Below are positions 1 to 22,384 of a DNA stretch of 64,000 nt, in pieces. Made by a program: the position numbers and the translations under genes. The DNA comes from Shinisaurus crocodilurus (taxonomy: Eukaryota; Chordata; Lepidosauria; Squamata; Shinisauridae). The first letter of the stretch is position 1, and each line of letters starts with the position of its first letter. The notes beneath the pieces were generated by a model. It was given only the letters and a program-made list of their open reading frames with translations, made no database searches and was not told the origin of the DNA. The DNA lies in NCBI GenBank assembly GCA_021292165.1, contig CM037877.1, positions 112,553,289 to 112,617,288 on the forward strand. The letters are read 5' to 3'.

Positions 1-11075
<11,075 letters not shown>

Positions 11076-11930
11076 GGTAAGTGATTCTGGAGACTCTGGA
11101 ATTCTTCTTACAAAAACGTGACTCCAGAAATATTGTCTCAGGATAGAAGAGGGAGACAATGATCCGTGAGGCAATTATCCATCAACAAGCTAATGTCCAG
11201 GCTATGTGGGAGGGCAGATCTTCTCAAGCAAACAGATTAGACGACCTGTTCCAAAGCTGTAAATAATTCCCACCTCCTTCTTCTCAGATGTAAGCCCAGC
11301 TATTATAATTTCATATTTAGAAGGATCCGTTTCCTGCAATACGCTGCCTACATTCTATTATTCATTTTCAAAGTAGCGTATGTGATTCCATCCACCCACC
11401 CATCCACCGCCGCCTGCCCCAGCAGTGGTCCTTAAGAGTGATATAAGCTCCCTGAAGCCTAATTAAACACACACTGCTCAATTCTAATCCTTGGCTAACC
11501 AGGTGAATATCTTATTATTCCTGCTCTCCGAAGGAGGATGTATCAAAGCTGAAATAATATGAACTGGTAAATTAATTCTGTAAAGGGGCTGGTACAGGCT
11601 GCCCACAAGAGGTTGCATTTACCGTAGCCATGGGTCAGACCTGTCATTAGATGGGATGAGGTGGCTCACCTCAGGTTGCCATATTAGGGGCAATAAATCT
11701 AAGGAAGCAAATTGCCAGTTACTTAGTTTATTATTATAATATTTTTTATCATCTCAGGCAGTGCTTGGATTTTCTGCCGACGGCACCAAAACACCCCGGG
11801 TCATCTCTGGCCTAGATGTTTGATGCAGTTTGGAGAAGCAGCCACCCAAAGAGCCTGGATGCATGAAAAACCACAAACAAGTCATATTACTTGAAGTACA
11901 ACTTCCTCAGGACTTATTCAAAATGATGCT
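11076..11930. other. Upstream flank of PDE6B
   Basis: Probable 5' UTR and promoter of PDE6B (reading leftwards). I see no clear TATA box. One TAATCC motif, the OTX/CRX core, lies at 11485-11490, about 410 bases before the start codon; alone it is weak evidence. No coding region recognised. Confidence 0.35.
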
Positions 11931-12019
11931 TATTGCCTCGGGGGGGAAATAATAAAGCACAAATCACAGAAATTATCAAACATGTTTTTAATACAACACA
12001 TCTGCCTGATGCCCATCTT

Positions 12020-12280
12020 AACAATTTATTTATTTTATTTATTATATTTATACCCCGCCTTTTTTCCTTCAAGGAACCCAAGGCGGCTTACATAATCCTC
12101 CTCCTCCTCCTCTCCATTTTATCCTCACAACAACCCTGTGAGGTAGGTCAGGCTGAGAGTCAGTGACTGGCCCAAAGTCACCCAGTGAGTTTCATGGCCC
12201 AGCGGGGACTAGAACCCGGATCTCCTGAGTCCCGGTCCAACACTCTCACCACTATGCCACACTGGCCACACTATGCCACA
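12020..12280 (-). mobile_element. Sauria-type SINE
   Basis: The minus strand reads TGTGGCATAGTGGTGAGAGT, GATCCGGGTTCTAGTCCCCG, ACTTTGGGCCAGTCACTGAC and a 3' end GGCGGGGTATAAATATAATA. The 5' part is tRNA-like with A and B boxes. Confidence 0.85.
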
Positions 12281-12699
12281 ACCGGAATATGTGGCTGGTT
12301 TTTCTAGTGGCAGGTGACCCTTTCTATGATGAAGATAGAGACCATGATACACCCCATTTCCCTTCCATCTTGTCCTTCCTTTTGTGTTCTGGCTTCTTTT
12401 TACAGAAACTTGAAGGCAATCAGTAATGTAGTGGTAAGTGTGCGGGTGCTCCTCATCACAGTCCCCGTAGCCATGCCCCTAAGGAGAGCCCATGTCAGGC
12501 AGCTGTGCTGGTCCATATCAACAAACCAGTTCAAGCAGTTTCCCTCTCCACCAGGAAGCAAGTTTTTTGTAAAGCTAATATGTCTTAATTGCCCACTCCC
12601 ACTCCAGAGACCAAGCCACCCCCAAATACTTTGCATTACAACAGGCAACAATATATAGTTGCTGGGAAAATTCATCCCCACCCCACAGCTGCTTGAGAG

Positions 12700-13060
12700 C
12701 TAAATTCACAGGGAACAGGGAATTCTGGGGAGGGGGGCAGATGACGCCAACATCCCTGCTAATAAAAAAAATACCAAGCACTGGGGCCCTGCGATCTCTG
12801 GCTCCAGTACACCATTGAAGGCAATATTGTAGCACTTCCAAAACCTGATTGACTGGGGCAAAAAATCTGGGATCAGCACTGGTTCTCTTATACTGCCGGC
12901 CCGTCAGTGGTGGAGTGGAGCCAGAGATTGCAGGGACGCAGCACCGGCACTTTTTTATCAGCAGGGGTGCTGACGTCATCTGCCACCCTCCTCAGAATTC
13001 CCCATTCAGGTTTTTTGCCCCAGTTGAACAGGCTTTGCAGGTTTGGGAGCACTACAAAAG
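12700..13060. mobile_element. Rearranged inverted duplication (MITE-like)
   Basis: 12720-12800 matches the reverse complement of about 12920-13005 (shared GAATTCTG, GCAGATGACG, CCCTGCTAATAAAAAA-like and ATCTCTGGCTCCA). 12830-12872 matches the reverse complement of about 13008-13053 (TTTTTTGCCCCAGT). The arms interleave rather than nest. Confidence 0.6.
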
Positions 13061-13770
13061 CTAAACCCCTCCTATGGGGAGAGCCCACGGAGGGGCAGAA
13101 GAGGGAACGTGTGTACTGCGGGCAGCAATGATTTAATCTAAAAGTTGGTATAGTTTTACTTCAGTCCTGATAAGCCCATCCATTTTAAACGAACAGAATG
13201 TAAAGAAATCTGTCGTTCAGATTTTGACTTGATGTTTTATTTTGCCTAGAAAATGTGGTGTTTAATTGATTTTTAAAAGGATGGAAGATGGATGATGGCT
13301 TTCTAGATAGGCAACTGTTAAGAATGGCCACTTACATATTGCCCCCTCCCCCAAAAGGAAACACATAACCAAAAAAAAAGAGAAAAAAAAGAGGGGGACA
13401 CACAAATTTGCATGTGCACATTTAGAAATAACAACTATAATTTAAATAGAAATATAATACATCTCACCATTGTGGGCAAGACAGTGACCAGGTCAGCTGT
13501 GTGCCTGCTTAGTCTGTTGTCCAGGTGCTGCTGATGGGCAACTTCAAGGCCCCTCCCATCCCTTCTTCTTATGGTCCTTTATCTTTGAAGTGGACTCGGA
13601 CTGGACAGCCCTTCAAATAGAGGACGGTCCTCTGTAAAGTAGGACACCTGGCCACCCTAATACATGGCTGCCTAGAGTACCAAACGGAAGGGGCTTTGCC
13701 TTCCCAGTACTGCTTTGCTGCACATGCACGTACTTCTGTTGCTCATTGGGACAAAAGAAAAATTGAGGTC
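13060..13770. other. Intergenic, no gene recognised
   Basis: Low-complexity A-rich stretch near 13340-13400 and unassigned sequence. No exon-like open frame with homology was seen. Confidence 0.5.
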
Positions 13771-13772
13771 TT

Positions 13773-14166
13773 GGGGCTTCATGAGGCTTTTAACCTGCCA
13801 CTTTACTGAGACTTCTGCTTCTGGATTCTTTGCTGGATTAAGATTGGCTCCTTTACACGTGTTTTTCCCTCCAGGTGTTTTTCTTTCTTTCTCTGCCTTT
13901 CTATTTGTTCCATTACACAACCACAAGGTGGCGCTACCTGCGGTATAACAGAATTTGCAAATACACGAGGGTCTCGTTCCTGTTCATTCCGCCATTCACA
14001 GATAATAGTGGACTTTTCTCAATCTAAAAAAAGCCGCAGAAATGGCTGCAAAGCACGGGAGAGGCCCTGGAGGATGACGGTGTCAGTGTCATGTAAAGCA
14101 CCTGCAAACTACTGTGAGTGAGTGAGGAATCAGGAGTGCACAATAAATGCCTCATGTAGAGACGCC
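13773..14166 (+). mobile_element. CTCF-motif MITE, copy 1
   Basis: Family of four same-orientation copies with ends GGCTTCTCTACATGAGGC and its inverted form GCCTCATGTAGAGACGCCC. Shared inner segments include CTTCTGCTTCTGGATTCTTT, CACGGGAGAGGCCCTGGAGG and ATGACGGTGTC. Carries the motif at 13921-13935. Confidence 0.8.
13921..13935 (+). promoter_or_regulatory. CTCF-like site
   Basis: CCACAAGGTGGCGCT, a close match to the CTCF core (CCASYAGRKGGC-type). Binding is inferred. Confidence 0.55.
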
Positions 14167-14857
14167 CTTGGTTTCACAGGAAGGCACAGAAGATCAATAC
14201 AGCAGGCAAAGGATCTCACAAAGAGGGGAGCAATTGATTGGTTCCAGAGCTAGATAGATACAAAGCTTGGGTCAGCTGGAGCAGTCCATTGGGTCCAGTT
14301 GGGTGGGAGATGCATCTGAGTTCAAAAAGGAAATTATGAGGCAGCCCTGATTTTCTACACAAGAGGCTTCCTTCCTTTATTTTTTGCAGTTCCCACATCT
14401 GTCCTGCGACTGTAAAATTGACATCGGCTAGCATGTTCAGTCCATGTACAGTCAATTTTAAAATGATCTGCCCTGTTGTCCGTTCCATGTTGACGCACAA
14501 GCAAAACCAACCTCAAAGACTCAAGTACAAACGCTAGCTTAGGAACGTTTCTTCTTGTCACAGTGTTTCACTTCTTGATCAGACCTTTAGGTGGTGCAAT
14601 AGCACAACGATTGCAATTCAAAAAGCTGTGCGTATGTATCATCTTCCGCAATTTTTTTTCCAACCTTTCTCATTCTATTTGATAGAAAAGAAATTGCTTT
14701 CAAAAAGAAATTCAAAGGAGAAGAAAACTTTGGAGAAATTCTGATGGGTTGGACTCAGGGTTCCTGTACTTACCTTATTTATGAGGTGGAGAAGGAATGT
14801 GCACGAGTGTCCTGCCTTTCATTGTGCAATAATCTCAGCAGCCTCAGGCCTCCTTAT

Positions 14858-15020
14858 AGATCATAGAGTTGGAAGGGGCCTACAAGGCCATCAAGTCCAA
14901 CCCCCGCTCAATGCAGGAAACTAGAGGAGGGCTCTCCCATCCAAGTAATAACCAGGCTTGACCCTGCTTAGCTTTCCACGTTCAGACAAGCTGAGCCAGC
15001 GTGAGCCACAGGCCTTTGAC
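14858..15020 (-). mobile_element. 5S rRNA-derived SINE
   Basis: Minus-strand 5S-like segment AAGCTAAGCAGGGTCAAGCC and GGATGGGAGAGCCC joined to GTTGGACTTGATGGCCTTGT and the CR1-like tail. Confidence 0.8.
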
Positions 15021-15222
15021 TTCCCACACTTCAGTTAAAGCCCAGGGGAAGACATTATGAGTAATTCATTCCTCCCATAGGGCCTTTTCAGTTCAAGTGT
15101 AAGTATATGCATATAAGTGTAGGTATATAAACTTGCCATAAGGTTTTGCTTACACATAAGACCAGCATAGATAGCATAAGGTAGGTAGTATTGCCCCAAC
15201 ATTATTTGCTATTTTCATCGCC

Positions 15223-16430
15223 ATGAATTTACATCTTGTCGAGGGGAAACTTCCCACTGGTGTGGGAATTATATATCGAACAGATAGAAAGCTTTTTAAT
15301 CTCAGCAGGCTGAAAGCAAAAAGTAAGGTAATTGCAACCTCCGTTGTGGAACTTCAGTATGCTGATGATAATGTGGTCTCCGCACATTCAGATGATGATC
15401 TCCAAACTATCCTAAATGCTTTTGCAGAAGCATACGGAAAACTTGGTCTCTCACTTAACATCAAAAAACCCAAAGTGCTTCATCAGCAAGTGCAAGCTAA
15501 CCCTTTGGTGATGCCATCTATCCAGCTTGGCGGGACAATACTGGAAACTGTCGATCATTTTCTCTATCTTGGCAGCTATCTTTCTGTTACAGCTAACATC
15601 GACAGTGAAATCCAGCATCGTCTGAGCTCCGCAAGTGCCGCGTTTTCATAGAGTGTTCGAGGATCGGGATATTTGTAAGAAGACCAAAACACTGGTTTAT
15701 GAAGCCATTGTATTACCAACTTTATTGTATGCCTGCGAAACATGGACTATCTATAAATGTCACCTCCAACTCCTTGAAAGATTTAATCAACGTTGCCTCC
15801 GGAAAATCCTGCGAATTACTTGGGAAGATACGGTAGGCGAACAAATGTCAGTGTACTGGAAGAAGCAAAGACTACTAGCGTTGAAAAAATGATCCTTCAA
15901 CGCCAACTTCAGTGGACTGGTCATGTTGTTCGAATGCCTGACTGCCGTCTCCCAAAGCAGTTACGGTACTTTATTCCCAACTCAAGGATGGAAAGCGGAA
16001 TATCGGTGGTCAATATAAGAGGTTTAAAGATGTTCTTAAGGCTAATCTAAAAAAATGCAATATAAACATCGAAAACTGGGAAGCTCTGGCCCATGAACGG
16101 TCTAATTGGAGGTTGGCCTTTCACAAAGGTTCCATGGACTTTGAAGAAGCCCGAGTGCAAGGTGAAAGGGAGAAACATGCTAAGCGAAAAGCACATCAAA
16201 CGAATCCTTTACAGGACCATCTTCCATCTGGTAACCTGTGTCCTCACTGTGGGAAGCTGTGTGGATCTAGAACAGGCCTCCACAGTCACTTATGGACCCA
16301 TCGCTAGAGTCTACACAATTTTCTTTAGAATTTTCCTCCTTTTAAAATCTCCTTTTTGTAAATTTTTATCCTGGAAGACAATCTTACTCGGTCACGGAGT
16401 GATCGCCTGATTATGATGATGATGGTGATG

Positions 16431-16477
<47 letters not shown>

Positions 16478-16480
16478 GAT
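15223..16480 (+). mobile_element. Defective non-LTR retrotransposon (LINE), RT C-terminal half with zinc-finger-like tail
   Basis: Frames read: the RT catalytic motif QYADDNVVSAHSDDDLQT (about 15355-15408), GLSLNIKKPKVL, then GGTILETVDHFLYLGSYLS; next frame LVYEAIVLPTLLYACETWTI, LQLLERFNQRCLRKILRITW; next frame LQRQLQWTGHVVRMPDCRLP; then CPHCGKLCGSRTGLHSHLWT near 16240-16300, a C2H2-like finger. At least three frame changes make it dead. It ends in a GAT-repeat tail (16414-16474). The clade cannot be fixed by eye. Confidence 0.8.
16414..16474. repeat. (GAT)n microsatellite at the LINE 3' end
   Basis: Trinucleotide tract of about 60 bases directly after the LINE 3' UTR. Confidence 0.95.
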
Positions 16481-16499
16481 AGGTATAGGAGGGATAGCT

Positions 16500-17275
16500 A
16501 AGAGAGCCAAAGAGCTAAGAGGGCCTAGTTTGAGCCAGAGTGAATTTTGGGAAGTAATTATTGGGTAACAGTCATTTGATTTTTCTAAAGAGAGACTTTT
16601 ACAGGGAAAGCTGTTGGTTGATGCACCTTTTTAAAGACAAGTTGCCAACTGCAGGGAACAGACACAGGATACTTAAGGAGAAGCTGTGGATGTTTTGAGT
16701 TTCTTTGGAATAAACAAAGACATCAGAGGTGATATTACTACTCAGTTCTAGAGTATGGGGCTTAGAAGGCGCTAGACCACATTATGATATCCAAACAGCA
16801 AGTTCAAAACATAATAGTTACCAATCTAAGCATGAAAAGTACAAGAGTATAAAACAGGGTGTTGCCCTGCCCCTGATGCCATGTTCTGCCTTCATTCAAG
16901 ATTTCTAGGGTCTTATCCAACCACTTACGAAGAGTCTTTGAAGTAAGATGGATTCCTCACTGGTGAATCTAGTAGGCTAATTCTATTCTTTTTCGATGGC
17001 TGTATTAAGTATGAAAGGTGTGTGTGCATATTACTTTTTTCTAATAAAAGCATTCTACAGTATTCTGTTTTAAACGGTTTTCTCTCTGTGTGTAAGGCAG
17101 TGCATCTCAGCAGCAAGGCAGCCGCTTCTCCTAGCCCACGCCAAATTTTAGGGACAGAAAATGGGGACCTGTCCTAATTTTAAACAGGTGGTTTGAAGGG
17201 AAACCACTCGTAAATTTCATTTCCCTACACAGGAAGCACAAGCAGCCTGGGAGGCTGTACAGCAATGGAGAGATA
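16500..17275. other. Intergenic, nothing recognised
   Basis: No exon, SINE or inverted-repeat element could be assigned with confidence. Confidence 0.4.
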
Positions 17276-17277
17276 TG

Positions 17278-17319
<42 letters not shown>
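17278..17319. repeat. (AT)n microsatellite
   Basis: About 20 AT units. Confidence 0.97.
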
Positions 17320-17322
<3 letters not shown>

Positions 17323-17609
17323 TACACAGCACCCTTAGCTATCTTTAAGTGAATAGGTAAGCTCAAAAGCACTACCAAAATCAATTCAAAATTATAAAAC
17401 TTCCCAAGAATGAAGCAGAAAAGTGGTGGAAGCCCCTTTCATGAACTAGGCTGTGAAATGCATGGGAGGTCAAAAACCTATTCATCGGGTCAGCTGAACC
17501 CTCAGTTTTGCACGAGCTTGCACATTAACTGGGTGGGGCAAAGTCACACATGCGCATACGCACCCCACTGCCTACTCACACCCCAATTCAAACACCTCGG
17601 TACATCCGC

Positions 17610-17860
17610 CCGGTGCCGGCTCCAGGTTTTTGAGGGCAAGACACCCTCAGTGGGCCCCCTCCCTCAGCGAGTCTACCTTCTCAGCGCCATTGTCACTTCC
17701 TGTGATTGCTCCTCACCTTTGTTCTCATCTTTGCTACAGGGTTTGACAGGCAGTGAGCCTGCAAAGGTGAAGAGGAGGAGCAACTCCAGAGGGCCCCTGC
17801 TGGGCTGTGGGCCCTCAACAGGTGCCCAACCATGCCTACCTTTGACACCAGCCCTGCATC
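17610..17860. repeat. Dispersed repeat, family A
   Basis: GGTGCCGGCTCCAGGTTTTT head and GTGGGCCCTCAACAGGTGCC with GACACCAGCCCTGC tail; see the copy at 8685-9430. Confidence 0.55.
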
Positions 17861-18134
17861 CCCCCCCATCCATACTCATCCATCTATCCCTCCAGTCAAA
17901 CGCTCCCCCTTCACACACATCCATATATACAGATGGCTTCATTTGGACACACACCCCCCCAGTGAAATTCTGCTAATGAGACGGGGCAATGGAAGGATAA
18001 AAGCCTCACCTGGAAGTACCCCTAGAGTCAAGAATTACAGAGTTGGAAGGGAACCTGAATGAATCTCCTTGCAATCAGAGGCACTAGACTCCTGAAAGGT
18101 CATTCAGACCAACCCCAAACCCATCTCAGACATA

Positions 18135-18504
18135 GGTCTTCTCTACATGAAGCTTTTCACCTGCCCTTTTGCTTCTGGATTCTTTGCAGGAGTAAGATTG
18201 GCTCCTTCACACTTCCCCCCCCCTGGTGGTGGGGTGGCTCTTTCTCTGCCTTTCTATATGTTCCATTACACAACCACAAGGTGGCGCTGAAGTATAGCAG
18301 AATTGCGCAAATACACAGGCGTCTCATTGCGGTTCATTCCGCCATTTCCAGCTATTACTACACTTTCCTCGCTCTAAAACAAGCCGCATAAATGCTTGGA
18401 AAGCACGGGAGAGGCCCTGGAGGATGGCAATGTCATGTAAAGCACCCACAAACTACCGTGAGTGAGGAATCGAGCGCACAATAAATGCTTTGTGTAGAGA
18501 AGCC
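18135..18504 (+). mobile_element. CTCF-motif MITE, copy 2
   Basis: Ends GGTCTTCTCTACATGAAGC and TTTGTGTAGAGAAGCC. Same body as the other copies, including CACGGGAGAGGCCCTGGAGG. Motif at 18274-18288. Confidence 0.8.
18274..18288 (+). promoter_or_regulatory. CTCF-like site
   Basis: CCACAAGGTGGCGCT, identical to the sites in copies 1 and 4. Confidence 0.55.
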
Positions 18505-18881
18505 TGTAGGATTGCCAGCCTTTGCTGGCTGGGCCCATAGACCAGAAATAAATACCGGTACACTGAATAGCTACCAATGAAGATATATCTGCTTGAACAA
18601 AGAAGAGGAGGTGAAGTTTGAATCTAAAATGTATTCACTAATATCCAATGGGAACTTCAAAATCTCCCCAAAAGACAAAACAGAACAGGTACCAAAAAAT
18701 AGGGACTGTACTTGGAAAATAAGGACTATGGGAGTCTTCATTCATGCACACTGTATGAGGAATATTATTCTCCAATTTCAGAAAGATAAAAATTTGGTTT
18801 CCCTAACTGGTAGTCTAATTATCTTGCCATGAATAATGTGTACACAAGGGCCAAACTACGTAGTATACCAGGAGATCCTTT

Positions 18882-18882
<1 letters not shown>

Positions 18883-18921
<39 letters not shown>
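18883..18921. repeat. (AC)n microsatellite
   Basis: About 19 AC units. Confidence 0.95.
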
Positions 18922-18923
<2 letters not shown>

Positions 18924-19544
18924 TTAAATGCAGCAGGTGATATGGTGTATGGGTAAAAAGTATTTAACACCCCCCATTTCATTTCCGAATCTAAATCCCG
19001 CCCATGCAGCTATTTGATCAGTGTGCATGGGTGTGGGTGTGGAATGCAGGCACACTAACAGGATCCAAGCCACAGAAGCGATCCAGTACTGCAATAACTG
19101 TTAGGTGTAGTTCTGACATGTGTCTCTCTTTCCCTATCGAAGTGGCATTCATTAATGCAAATAGATGTCTGACCAAGGGCAGTTGCGCTCTGGGTGCACA
19201 GTGCAGGGTATGGAATTCTTTGGCCTTTGACCATTTGACCCCTTAGCTGTTTAAATCCAACCTCAAGAGAGGCAGGTGATGCTTAGCTTACCCATAAGTG
19301 AACAGGCTGATGGCTCGTCGCAGCCCTCTGCAAAGCACTGAGGCACATGGCCTGGGAAGGAGCTGTTATGCCTCTACTTGACTGACCCAAGAGATGCTTG
19401 CTGGGCTGAATGAGGACAGCCTGCAGATGGGCTGGATTGCTCTGTATGTTCAGCTGTGCTTTTCCTATGTTTTTCTCTGACCAGGACAGTAACGGAACCG
19501 GCTCTTTACATTTTATAAACAAATATGACTGTATTAAGCGGTGC

Positions 19545-20055
19545 TGCCTCCAGTTTTTTGGTGGGGTCCCTTGGACAAGATGCCCTCAGTGGGTCCACCT
19601 CCCCTTCATCACTGTCACTGCTTCCCATTCACTTCTCCTCTCCCTCTGAACTGGGGCTAATAATCCACACAACTGCCCGGGGGGGGGGGCTTCTGCTCCA
19701 TCTCCTCACTCTTGTCAGCACTTGCATGTTTGGAAAAGGCAGGTGAATAGCAGGACCGGTGCAAGGCAGTTTGGTACCCTAGGCAAGATCAGATATTTAG
19801 CGCCCCCCCCTTCCCACTTGAGAGTGCTGTATTTTTTTCCAAGCTTTTTCTGGCACCCTCTTTAGCCCTGCGCCCTAGGCAGCTGCCTAGTTGGCCTAAT
19901 GGTAGCACCGGCCCTGGTGAATAGGCTGTGGGGGCAAGGGAAAAGAGAGGCAGGCCCAGGAGGCTGCGGGGGGGGGGGGGCAGCAGTGGCCCTCCTGTAG
20001 GAATGTAGGCCTTAGCAGGTGCCCAACAACTGCCAACCCCTGACACCAGCCTTAA
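19545..20055. repeat. Dispersed repeat, family A, with a nested MITE
   Basis: Head CTCCAGTTTTTTGGTGGGGT with AGATGCCCTCAGTGGGTCC and tail CAACCCCTGACACCAGCC. A smaller inverted-repeat element is inserted at about 19755-19920. Confidence 0.5.
19755..19920. mobile_element. Short inverted-repeat element nested in family A
   Basis: Left end GACCGGTGCAAGGCAGTTTG and ACCCTAGGCAAG; right end CTTAGCCCTGCGCCCTAGGC-like with CTAATGGTAGCACCGGCC. The ends are inverted relatives. Confidence 0.55.
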
Positions 20056-20059
20056 GATT

Positions 20060-22095
20060 GGGTATATGAAAAGTGTTCATAACATGATACATTTATAGTA
20101 ATTTGGGAAGGCTTGGGCCAAACTAGGTATTACGAGGGACGTGCAGCTGTTGCCACAGAGAGCAGCAAATCCATGTTTCCCTGATAACATCTAGTAAAAG
20201 CAAAAACATCATATGCTGTCATTGTGTTCAATTTCCCTGCCTCACACAAGTGGCAGCCAGTGAAGTGGAACGGGGCAGAGAAACCCTGCAGGAGGATATC
20301 CCATAATGCATCCTCTTTAACAGGAAGTCATGGCGAGGAGACACATGGTTGATGTCCTTGGTGGCAGCCACCCATCCCCTATGATGTGTGTGTGTGATTT
20401 GGGCCTCAACCTGGAGAAAGTACTTTTTGAAGAGAGTAAGGGTGGGATATTAGAAGTGCCAGTTCCCACATGGTGTACTCATTCATTTCTTTGATCAAAC
20501 AGATGTTGCAGGGTTTTGAAGCACCACAAGATGCTTGCAGAAACTGACTGAGCAGGATGACAGTGGAGTGAACACGCACACACACTGCAAATTATCATGC
20601 CTCTGTTATATCTCCTTTATCTGTCTCTCCCTCCAGCTGAAGAAAATTAACAGAGTGAGCCAAATTACAATTTGTCTTGTGTTAAGGCAGAGCTGCTGTG
20701 CCGCAAAGAATTTGTCCAAGCAAAGCAAATACAATTGCAAAAGAAACAGGGTCCCAATGGATAACCATTAATTTCATATGAATTATGAATTATGACTGCG
20801 GGTTAACTGTGATGGATTGAATGAATCAATATTCCTCTGTCAATATAGTGCCATCTATACCACCATTAACCTCATGTCACTTTGAAGCAATTTCACACTG
20901 TATTTAAGAATTAAAGTAACTGCACACTCATAACTATGCTGTGGTCACAGCCAGGAAGACCTTTCATGTCCTACTTATTTTGTCCTCATTGACTTGGTGA
21001 AGGGCTGGACTGTCCATTATTAGACAGGTCAAAAGGTTAACTATACCAGAGTCTGCATACTCTTGCCTGGATCTCATTGCCAGTGAATACAGACGACCAT
21101 TTAGCAAGTGAAAACTTCTCAGGGTGGGCATGTAGCCATTTTGTAAGCTGTGGGCCCTTTCGTAAGTTCTGAGGATGACATGAAGCCACTGCAGAAGGGG
21201 CCCTTCCCGCGCCACTAGGCTCATGTAAAAATGCCCCAGACCTGTGGGAGGATCCTTCCCACAAAAGTATTGCCTCAGTTACCGGAATGTGGTGAGAGGA
21301 ATTTTACCACATTTCCCCACTTGAATGAAGATGACAACTTAAGAAGTGGTAACATCACAATGTCCATGTAACCATGTAGTAGGCTGACTACTTGGCCAGT
21401 TACAAAAGATTATTTTACCACATGTTTTTGGCACATATCTGCACCTGCTGTGTGGTAAGAATTCTTCTTACCGTTTGGCAGGATGATACAGAAGAGGGCC
21501 CTGGGGGAGCTTGATTGTCTGTAGGTCATTCTACCAAGTGATAGACTGAAAAACTCTCCCTCTGGTTCATTGGATTTTTGATAGACATGGAAATGTGGTG
21601 AAATCCTCTTCATTGCTTGATAAATGAACTTAAGAGCCCTGCTGGATCAGATGAGAGACCTATTAGTATATATATATATTCACATATAACAAAACATAAA
21701 TAATAAAAACAGTAACAACTGGTAACACCAGGGTTATATGGGTAAGTTCATTCATGAAGTTATGGTGTGAGAGTTTCCTGAAGTTCATGAGCGGGGAGCT
21801 GTGTATTGCCTTTAAGTTGGCTGAAGGTATCTTTCCCCAGTGAACTGTGTGTACTTCATATTACTGTCTCATGTTACTTTCTTTGTCATTTCCATAGCTC
21901 ATAAGCAATACAAAGTTGGGGGGAAATGTTGTCTGTCTCTTGCTGCTCTGAGTTGTTTTGTTAGTTTTTTCTGCAAGTGCTATATTCCATAGATAAAAAT
22001 ACCACCATTTGGTTGAACATAAAGCTCAACAGTTCTTTATGGGTAAGCCTTTGGTTGGGCCATCATTGCATTCTATAGAATATGTACATTTAGTA
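20060..22095. other. Intergenic, no gene recognised
   Basis: Only a short SINE-like remnant (GCCCTGCTGGATCAGATGAG, about 21635-21657) and an AT tract (21665-21680) stand out. Confidence 0.4.
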
Positions 22096-22109
22096 TTTTA
22101 CTACATACT

Positions 22110-22345
22110 GCAAAAATGCTAATCCAGTTTTTTTGGGGGTATGTGGAAGCCATATCTACTCCAGCATTCTGTTCCCACAGTGGCAGGCCAGATACCTCTG
22201 GAAAGTGCTTTCCCGCTGCTCCTAACTGTTATTTGGCATAGTGCCTCCGATATATAGCCATCATGACTAGTAGCAATTGATGACAGTGTTATCCTCATGA
22301 ATTTGCCTAATCCCCTTTTAAAGCCGCCCAAGTTGCCTGTTTTCA
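22110..22345 (-). mobile_element. LINE 3' fragment (CR1/L2-like)
   Basis: The minus strand holds AAAAGGGGATTAGGCAAATT, CATGAGGATAACACTGTCAT and GGAACAGAATGCTGGAGTAG, a phrase set common in reptile CR1/L2 3' regions. Family assignment is from memory of such sequences. Confidence 0.5.
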
Positions 22346-22384
22346 TCAATAGTCAAGGCTATGGGGGAATTTTAGAAATATTTG

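Noticed and set aside
11076..11174. Upstream in-frame Met at 11174 as the PDE6B start
   Set aside because: The added residues have no family counterpart, while the Met at 11075 begins a recognisable PDE6B N-terminus.
16325..16510. Histidine-rich reverse-strand open frame
   Set aside because: It is a translation of the (GAT)n microsatellite.
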